Shown here piece by piece: positions 8,001 through 11,575 of a DNA stretch of 11,575 nt (position 1 is its first letter; the number at the start of each line of letters is the position of its first letter). Both the position numbers and the translations under genes were made by a program. A model generated the notes under the pieces. The model worked only from the letters and a program-made list of their open reading frames with translations. It made no database searches and was not told the DNA's origin. This DNA comes from Chloroflexota bacterium (GTDB taxonomy: Bacteria; Chloroflexota; Dehalococcoidia; Lucifugimonadales; Lucifugimonadaceae), in the NCBI GenBank assembly GCA_002725925.1, contig PBRL01000048.1, positions 28,931 to 40,505 of the forward strand, given 5' to 3'.

Positions 8001-9169
8001 AAGTCTGACTGCAGATAAACAGCATCCGCTGCAAAAACGTGAGCATGCTTGGCATAGTTGCCGGAAATTTGGTTAAACCCGATCAACTGGGTTCCTGGAA
8101 CAGGCCCAGGAGCAATGGGCAGGTCTAAAGTCTTTACGATTAACCGCTCAGTAAGACTACGAACGATGAATTCCTCACTTGGACCAAAAATGAGTGCAGA
8201 ATCATCGGTTATATCGTCGGATGCGACGTCTGCCAACACGGTTTGAATAGTTTCATTGGGAGGCAAACTGACAAGTTGTTCATCATTCTGCCGCCACTCG
8301 CCACTTGTGTAAATATCCCCTGTAGCCATGCGAAGATAACCGGTTCTGCCGGCGTTAGCCACGCGGAAGACAGGTAACCGCCCTGGATTCCCCGCTCGAC
8401 TTGCTGACAGGCCCGGAGTCATCGTAAGCAATTCACCAGATTTCACAAGCCCGCCGTTTTCAAGAGTGGTGACCTTAGTGCCATCTTGCAGCGTCTCCGT
8501 CGTGTCACCCGGATCTCCAGGGGTCCCGATAAACTTGGCAATTCGCTGGCTCGTTTTTCCCTCAGCAGTGCCGGTCTGGCCAAAAATATCTGAAAATACC
8601 GGCAAGAACAGGGCCAGTGCCCCAATCCAAAGAGCAATATAAAGGCCTGTCGCCCATGGGTTTCTATCTCTAATCAGGGCTAGCATCAACAGTGATAAAC
8701 ACCATGCAAATGCAATGCCCAGCACCAAAGGCGTCAAACCCACAGGCAATCCGATAGGGGTAGCCGCATCTCCTCCTGAAGGTAACAATTTGAATAACGG
8801 CTGCCCCGGCAATAAGAGCGCGGTGCAAAGCGCCGTACCAAGCCCCACGATCGAAAGTGCAACAACTACGTTAGACCGGAAAATGTAAGATGCGGCAACC
8901 GTGATGACGAACGTAGAAGATACAGCGAAAGCCAACAAAGCACCGTTGCCAACCACGAGGTCAGGCCTACCCGCTGATTGGAGATTTTCTTCGAAAAGGC
9001 TCTCCGTCCCCTGAGGCGCAGCATCCGCCAAGTTACCAATAGCACCTACGAGAATTAAAAACCCAAAAAACAGCAAAAAAGGTGGCAATGCACGAATAAG
9101 TTCACCTTGAATCCGCTCACGGCGCGGGTGAGCGTACGTTTTACGTGCAAATTGTTGGATCGAAGTCAA
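2030..9169 (-). CDS. Giant TgpA-like envelope protein: two transglutaminase-like modules, propeller, Ig-like array, DUF4129-like C-terminus
   Basis: This 2379-residue protein begins at a TTG (9169-9167); no in-frame ATG occurs until far inside the membrane region, and the upstream in-frame stop is at 9217-9215. The basic N-terminus is followed by helices near 29-47, 75-97, 100-121, 143-166 and 172-193, placing the next part outside the cytoplasm. Module 1 (about 262-552) ends in a transglutaminase-like domain with Ala490, His531 and Asp547. Module 2 (about 735-1024) repeats this layout with Cys962, His1003 and Asp1019. Between them is a 27-residue tandem repeat (641-694). Pro-Thr linkers (about 1048-1088 and 1355-1375) flank a six-bladed PD40/TolB-like propeller (1089-1352). 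About seven Ig-like domains span 1408-2066, then a helix (2070-2093), an acidic Asp/Thr linker, another Ig-like domain (2156-2250), a DUF4129-like segment with TPRE (2256-2336) and a Ser/Glu tail. Ordinary TgpA-type proteins are several-fold shorter. The role is inferred to be envelope peptide cleavage or cross-linking plus surface binding; the substrate is unknown. Confidence 0.88.
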   Translation of the reverse strand: MTSIQQFARKTYAHPRRERIQGELIRALPPFLLFFGFLILVGAIGNLADAAPQGTESLFEENLQSAGRPDLVVGNGALLAFAVSSTFVITVAASYIFRSNVVVALSIVGLGTALCTALLLPGQPLFKLLPSGGDAATPIGLPVGLTPLVLGIAFAWCLSLLMLALIRDRNPWATGLYIALWIGALALFLPVFSDIFGQTGTAEGKTSQRIAKFIGTPGDPGDTTETLQDGTKVTTLENGGLVKSGELLTMTPGLSASRAGNPGRLPVFRVANAGRTGYLRMATGDIYTSGEWRQNDEQLVSLPPNETIQTVLADVASDDITDDSALIFGPSEEFIVRSLTERLIVKTLDLPIAPGPVPGTQLIGFNQISGNYAKHAHVFAADAVYLQSDFVSPIRIYNEQMLTGAKGMALSEDMDRSGYLQVPQNLQVKLASIAEEQIASASSDFEKAIALETHLRTGFEYNYRDMNSPKETGIEDPVEEFLLGSRIGTAGNFSSAYVLLARSIGLPARIVSGWAVAPQDKEQVVYTNQAHQWAEVAFEGFGWVRFDPTPVEGAPTRTSSGKTSRTWLRPSDIIEVEPETLLGDDGYPIDFGSTQELIDAAGIDPLSPLGGYLFGNQQFNSDDINFELSGFPQSLESLSQSIEPEIFEELTDKEKGHLLESYKNLAQSMDPAVFENLTDQQQGLLLLGAAAGAVAYSAMTGEAVIDPETGGSIGLDQVNNLQGSPSTTAQRASEPVRFPVFSISSDGDFGYLRTAIGEIYSGGAWIPAGPNVSVGVLPGQQIESQDAAESPLIPPYDGRFAAGLISSYPSVSASVDLRSITIQAANPAVSLDSRMPTPARLIRSSVAGELSVPAMAFVSNAGSDLTVLTSAVVEFTAGDVYDAESSPVPEYIQLPADLDPRIAPLAEQVVSGAKSDYEKAVLIAEYLNTSFQYGFADQSTSTTQVGSDPVVTFLFRDWVGTCGNFSSAFVLMARSVGLSSRVVAGWGIEPSAGDQVVYSDQAHQWAEVAFDGLGWIEFDPTLGGANIRNQSGVSSQDSLEVYEEIEDLPEQPTPTPVPTPTPVPTSTPAPTPVSTAIPQPTSTPTPIPLLSKISYSSPVDGVNEIYVMESDGSGRINLSNHSAFDYASSMTLGGSKIAFTSERDGNREIYVMEADGSNQTRLTSNDALDDSAHWSPDGRRIVFHSSRKGALEIYVMEADGSNQTRLTDNSAIDSLPSWSPDGTKIAFASDRDGDYDIYVMNTDGSSQVNLSDRADKQIDPSWSPDGSRIAFTNITFNGLVKEIYVMEADGSNQVRVVEPGFGPSWSPNGGKIAYTVISKGNNSVWIVNADGSDPTRIAPKGSEPHWVSIIDAPVLIPTSTPNPTPIPTATVVAGVEPIGTVTGVEDDGPIAEAKAQVATETLITEQPATVRLGGTGRVKGLVTAADNSVVNGPTVTIYLNDVSPDDPLEVKLDGATTVGSGAVVDGAFDIEIVFPLTLGTGSLQVIAVTSQSAFYLGSDSDPPILIISGTNISLSSDQQPLVGDEFVVSGSLLDDAGSPVENADIDLSIGAEEFSLTTDTQGSFSQSVIINAAGVINVLASYAGSELLLSSTVEFDATARFPSSIDILMPPSTLVESEISIQVRILDPNDDLIEDRVFMVTIGSAEGIEVTSLADIPHTFFDAGMENVKVVFQGDDLYAESEGEATITVLAPTSISLDVMPDLTTGDELLVSGQITSSGSVQTNELSVDILIGGQIASSVEISSDGTFAQSLGVLGTPGTYTVEVVTKGGDFVLSDSTSGSFEVVQSTVIQMTAPSMGFAGETVLLSGSLTGADGNPLGSLDLQFSGTNTSPSVVTTGDDGSFEYDVILGNGPSQEVFANFAGMGPIEAASSQISIDVVQAEIVITDSPMAVLGKVHEIKGRLTQDGSPAGNRNIELEWPELGVVETSTDDEGKFVLIREVDVSSELGRRTFTIRAPNLGSGAILTSETLVVSEVNIQLSAPEQVSPGEIVEILIEMTDEAGRPVTGLPVMVDGIEQSESSSEDGALTVSLTVPDPVEEQVWSVLISSPATDQYLGSSITVVADIKRGLSSWVYLVILGVGLFGIFSGAGTLWFVNNRRSTLGAKIEDVSAPVATLAEVVPASVKSDITGTGDTGDTDDTDLVTVVEEDEENAPTLAETRLLISLDQETDDLPGVIGIGESVTITAILTSEEDSPIAGLSLSIEIGGHGSWDQDTDKGGSVSVETETVEVGEHRVSVRFEGDEQLSAAESNSTIWVIEYREAITDIYNRLLEQVRASGIELDIQATPREVERNLVTGDTAIDEKLLDDLISVFEEADYSLHEILRDDFLKARRAFEGLEIRSINTEAAGESQQSEMESTAEAESEATAEIDSSRSGDDE
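5291..5729 (-). repeat. Near-identical DNA repeats encoding propeller blades
   Basis: Three copies of a 37-base segment lie at 5291-5327, 5561-5597 and 5693-5729 inside the giant gene. The second and third extend to 48 bases (5550-5597 and 5682-5729) with only two differences that I can see. They encode the blade strand EIYVMEADGSNQ plus flanking residues. The high nucleotide identity, compared with the more diverged rest of each blade, suggests recent duplication or gene conversion between blades. Confidence 0.85.
5979..6014 (-). repeat. 18-base perfect tandem repeat in the Pro-Thr linker
   Basis: The segment 5979-5996 is repeated exactly at 5997-6014. On the minus strand it encodes alternating Pro-Thr and Pro-Val residues of the linker between the second transglutaminase module and the propeller. 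Such tracts change length easily, and extended Pro-Thr spacers of this kind are common in Chloroflexota surface proteins. Confidence 0.8.
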
Positions 9170-9466
9170 TGCGTTAACTATAGTAAGCGGAGAATTTCCA
9201 GATGCGGCTCGTAGTCACAGAGTAAAAACAGCATGAACCGCCCAGTTGGATATTATTTAACATGAAATACACCGTCATAGGCCGTACATGGGACTATACC
9301 AACAAGCCCATCCATAGAATATTGCCTGTTGCGCGATCCACCACAAAATTCAACCACATTAAATCGCTGGCCGCAGCCCGACAACGGGCTGGAATAATAG
9401 TCTGTGATAATAAGAATGATTCTTAAAATACATAATCAAGCCGCGGTTCAAAGGTCGCAAAATTAA
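9170..9466. promoter_or_regulatory. Divergent intergenic region between the giant gene and the lipoprotein gene
   Basis: These 297 bases must carry the promoters for both divergent genes. For the giant gene, a -10-like TACTAT (9185-9180, minus strand) ends 10 bases before the TTG. No convincing -35 or Shine-Dalgarno site is visible, so a leaderless or nearly leaderless message is possible. For the lipoprotein gene, a -10-like CATAAT (9431-9436) follows a dyad. Its GTG is preceded by AAGG (9451-9454), 12 bases upstream, which is a weak ribosome site. A 54-codon plus-strand ORF (9262-9426, ATG to TAA) exists here, but it has no clear ribosome site or recognisable product and is not called as a gene. 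Confidence 0.45.
9411..9425 (+). promoter_or_regulatory. 7-1-7 dyad, possible Fur-family operator
   Basis: The sequence TAAGAATGATTCTTA is a perfect inverted repeat with 7-base arms and one central base, ending 41 bases before the lipoprotein GTG. The 7-1-7 geometry is that of Fur/PerR boxes. The 19-mer at 9406-9424 agrees with the E. coli Fur consensus at 14 of 19 positions by hand alignment. It sits just upstream of a -10-like CATAAT, where a repressor would block transcription. The surrounding DNA is AT-rich, so chance similarity is possible. It is not followed by a T-run, so it is unlikely to be a terminator. Confidence 0.35.
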
Positions 9467-10654
9467 GTGCGAACTCTCCGACCTGCTGTCATCACAATAT
9501 TGGCTTCGATGACGATAGCCATATTTCTGGGATGCACGGTTCAACCAGCAAGCCGGGGCTCATCTTCAGAAAGCCTTGGCGCAGACGCAGTAAACTCTGA
9601 AGCAACCGTGAAAGCCTCAGTCGACTCGACAGTGGAGGCCAGAACAAACACGGCAGACGGTGCCAATGCCGCTGAACAGGCTGTAGAAGCCACTGTTTCC
9701 GCAGTTATATCTGCAACCCAACGAGCACAAAGACCTGCGGGTGATAAAGACTCGTCGAATTCCCTGAAGCCAATACCATCCGAAACCGAACTAACTGTGT
9801 CCACAATCATATTCGTCTCAGACCGCGTGGGCACAGACACGATCTACCAGTTCGACTTATATACCGACGATGATGGTCAATTAATTCCAGACACCTTTAG
9901 TTCAGGAGCTAAAAAATTTAGTGAACTAATAAATAGTTCAGGAGGCGACCATGAACCACAATGATCACCAGATGGAGGAAAGATCGCTTTTGCTTCGGGC
10001 CGTGATAGTAACTGGATTCAAGACGACATCGAAATCGCGCATCCATCAGGAGATAACCGAATAAATATCACCAACACTCCGGCATACGAAGGATCGCCGA
10101 CCTGGTCGCCCGACGGTAGCCAAATCGCTTTCGAATCAGAGGGCGAGACGGCCTCGGACATATGGGTCATGGGTGCAGACGGGTCCAACAGGACGAATAT
10201 CTCAGACAGCCCGTATAACGACATTGACCCATCATGGTCTCCAGACGGTAATCAGATCACCTTTGCCTCGGATCGTGCTGGTTGGGACATCTACGTCATG
10301 AACGCTGACGGATCGAACCAGACAAATATCACCAACTCATCTGCAGATCACGAATATAACCCGAGTTGGTCGCCCAAGGGTGACGAGATCGTTTTCATAT
10401 CAGACGAAGATAAAGACGGCTCTGGATGGATCAGCACAATATCACCGGACGGCTCTAACAGGAGAGAGGTCATAAGTGGTATGGGGGAAGCTCAGGATCC
10501 TGAATGGTCGCCGGACGGCAGCAAGATAGTTTTTACTAAACAACCGCATAATTCATTTTCGGAGATTTGGGTCGTAGATGCGGATGGAACTAGCTCCCAT
10601 CCCCTATGGTCGTTTTCAGATGGAAACAGCTATAACCCACACTGGGGTCACTAA
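9467..10654 (+). pseudogene. Lipoprotein with six-bladed PD40/TolB-like propeller, interrupted by an in-frame TGA
   Basis: One continuous frame of 396 codons runs from a GTG (a TAA lies directly before it in frame) to the TAA at 10652-10654, broken only by TGA at 9962-9964 (codon 166). Residues 1-23 form a lipoprotein signal: RTLR, a hydrophobic stretch, then FLGC with Cys23 as the lipidation site and the only cysteine I see. A low-complexity Ala/Thr/Val/Glu stalk (about 30-105) precedes the propeller. Propeller blades follow, with motifs WSPDG, IAFAS, IYVMNADGSN and a closing HWGH. The TGA occupies the Trp position of the first WSPDG (DHEPQ-stop-SPDG), so a single TGG-to-TGA change explains it. 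Possible explanations are a recent nonsense mutation, a sequencing error or readthrough. If read as two ORFs, the pieces are 9467-9964 and a fragment from the ATG at 10169, which has no evident ribosome site. The likely role is surface binding; no ligand can be inferred. Confidence 0.8.
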
Positions 10655-10706
10655 TGAAATGTATTCCCTGGTTATCTACATCGTGCCCAGCACCGCCCCA
10701 AGACCC

Positions 10707-10737
10707 ATGATGTGGATTTCTGATCCAGTGACATCAT
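10707..10737. terminator. Hairpin between convergent genes, possible weak terminator
   Basis: ATGATGT (10707-10713) pairs with ACATCAT (10731-10737), and an inner GGAT (10714-10717) pairs with ATCC (10723-10726). This gives an 11-bp stem with a 5-base loop and a 4-base bulge on the 3' side. It lies between the convergent ends of the lipoprotein gene and the right-hand membrane gene. Neither side has a T-run, so it is not a classical intrinsic terminator; it could be a processed or weak bidirectional one. Confidence 0.25.
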
Positions 10738-10763
10738 AAGCAGTTCGACTCTACTAATCCCCG

Positions 10764-11575
10764 TTACGATGGAAGCGGTTCTTTTCCCAGTGAAGCTCGC
10801 GGTTCACGACTCGATACGGACCTACTAGGCCACCCTGTTCCCAGAGCAAAAGCCAGTACTCCAAGGAATATCCACGGGATTGTCTGATTCCTTAAAAGCT
10901 CCTGCCATGCTTCGAGAATTTCAAATAATTTATCGACCGGTCCATTTGCTTTAAGCTCCTCCGCCAAACTGGGAAAGTTTGTTTCCATCTGCAGGCCCAG
11001 ATCAACCGTCTTAGGGAAGTATTGCTCATAAAGATCAGTGGAATAATTCGACCAGAGTATCGAGATCGCGGCATATACCATTATGGCCGTGACGGCGAGT
11101 ATTGCCCCCCCCCACTTTAATCTGGATGGCCATTTATCCGCCGCAAAATAAGCTAAAAGAAATAGCGGCAATAAGATTAATAACCAGATTACCCACCTAA
11201 ATGATAGAGCCGTTGCCAAGTTCTGACGCAAATCTTCTACTTGTAGTCGGGTAGGTTCATCTAATCCTTCAACAAAATCCTTATCCGTCCATATAACACC
11301 ATCAGCAATCAAATTAATCAGGTCTTCAGCGGTCACCTGAGCTTCAGGATCAATCAATTGCTCGCGCCGGTAAAATCCAGCCCCTGCAAGTGCATCAAGC
11401 AAATCCTGATCAGAAAATTCAACCCCATCTGAGACGTTTTGCCGCACGGTCTCAACTACCGATGTATCCCCACCAATCACCGACTGAAAAAAAGCGTTCG
11501 AATAATGCAAATTATCGGGAATTTTTTGGCTTATGAAGTTATCGACTTCCATCCTCAATAACGGATGGAGTGAAT
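10764..11575 (-). CDS. Three-helix membrane protein with extracytoplasmic domains, probably 5'-incomplete
   Basis: The frame ends at TAA (10766-10764). A TTG at 11558-11556 would give 264 residues, but the frame is still open to the right edge with no stop, and neither the TTG nor the ATG at 11552-11550 has a properly spaced ribosome site. Numbering from the TTG, residues 1-120 are soluble and acidic, with two similar helical stretches (about 41-62 and 75-98). Helices lie near 121-140 and 149-169, then a soluble loop (170-227), a helix (228-243) and a basic tail rich in Arg and Ser. The positive-inside rule puts the basic loop 141-148 and the tail in the cytoplasm. The N-terminal domain is therefore outside and needs a signal or anchor helix upstream, off the window. 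I do not recognise the family. A nine-G run encodes Trp-Gly-Gly at the start of helix two. Confidence 0.75.
   Translation of the reverse strand, partial: SLHPLLRMEVDNFISQKIPDNLHYSNAFFQSVIGGDTSVVETVRQNVSDGVEFSDQDLLDALAGAGFYRREQLIDPEAQVTAEDLINLIADGVIWTDKDFVEGLDEPTRLQVEDLRQNLATALSFRWVIWLLILLPLFLLAYFAADKWPSRLKWGGAILAVTAIMVYAAISILWSNYSTDLYEQYFPKTVDLGLQMETNFPSLAEELKANGPVDKLFEILEAWQELLRNQTIPWIFLGVLAFALGTGWPSRSVSSREPRASLGKEPLPS

Noticed and set aside
9411..9425. The same dyad read as a transcription terminator
   Set aside because: The stem is AT-rich with a one-base centre and no following T-run, and it lies upstream of a gene rather than after one.
9262..9426. 54-codon plus-strand ORF (ATG to TAA) in the divergent intergenic region
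   Set aside because: It has no clear ribosome site, no recognisable motif, and its end overlaps the putative operator dyad. An ORF of this length is expected by chance.

Overview
The window looks like a piece of a bacterial genome of moderate GC content. The best guess for its origin is an uncultured Chloroflexota lineage such as Dehalococcoidia/SAR202. This rests on protein style only: Pro-Thr linkers, WSPDG-type beta-propellers, Ala/Thr/Val-rich lipoprotein stalks and giant transglutaminase proteins. No rRNA, tRNA, CRISPR array or mobile element was seen.

Layout. (1) Bases 1-2020, minus strand: the 5' part (673 codons, no stop) of a large polytopic membrane protein that runs off the left edge. 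(2) 2030-9169, minus strand: a 2379-residue envelope protein. It has five N-terminal membrane helices, two tandem transglutaminase-like modules, Pro-Thr linkers, a six-bladed propeller, about seven Ig-like domains, a sixth membrane helix, another Ig-like domain and a DUF4129-like C-terminus. This is a much enlarged TgpA-type architecture. The membrane gene starts 9 bases after its stop, so the two form an operon transcribed leftwards. (3) 9170-9466: a divergent intergenic region with a 7-1-7 dyad resembling a Fur-family operator. (4) 9467-10654, plus strand: a lipoprotein with a six-bladed propeller, interrupted by one in-frame TGA exactly where the Trp of a WSPDG motif belongs. (5) 10764-11575, minus strand: a three-helix membrane protein whose 5' end probably lies beyond the right edge.

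All products are predicted to be in or on the membrane. The giant protein and the lipoprotein share the same propeller type and are divergently transcribed, so they may belong to one cell-surface function. The main point of interest is the giant protein. Its first transglutaminase module has Ala in place of the catalytic Cys. Its second keeps Cys-His-Asp, and that Cys is the only cysteine found outside the membrane segments.
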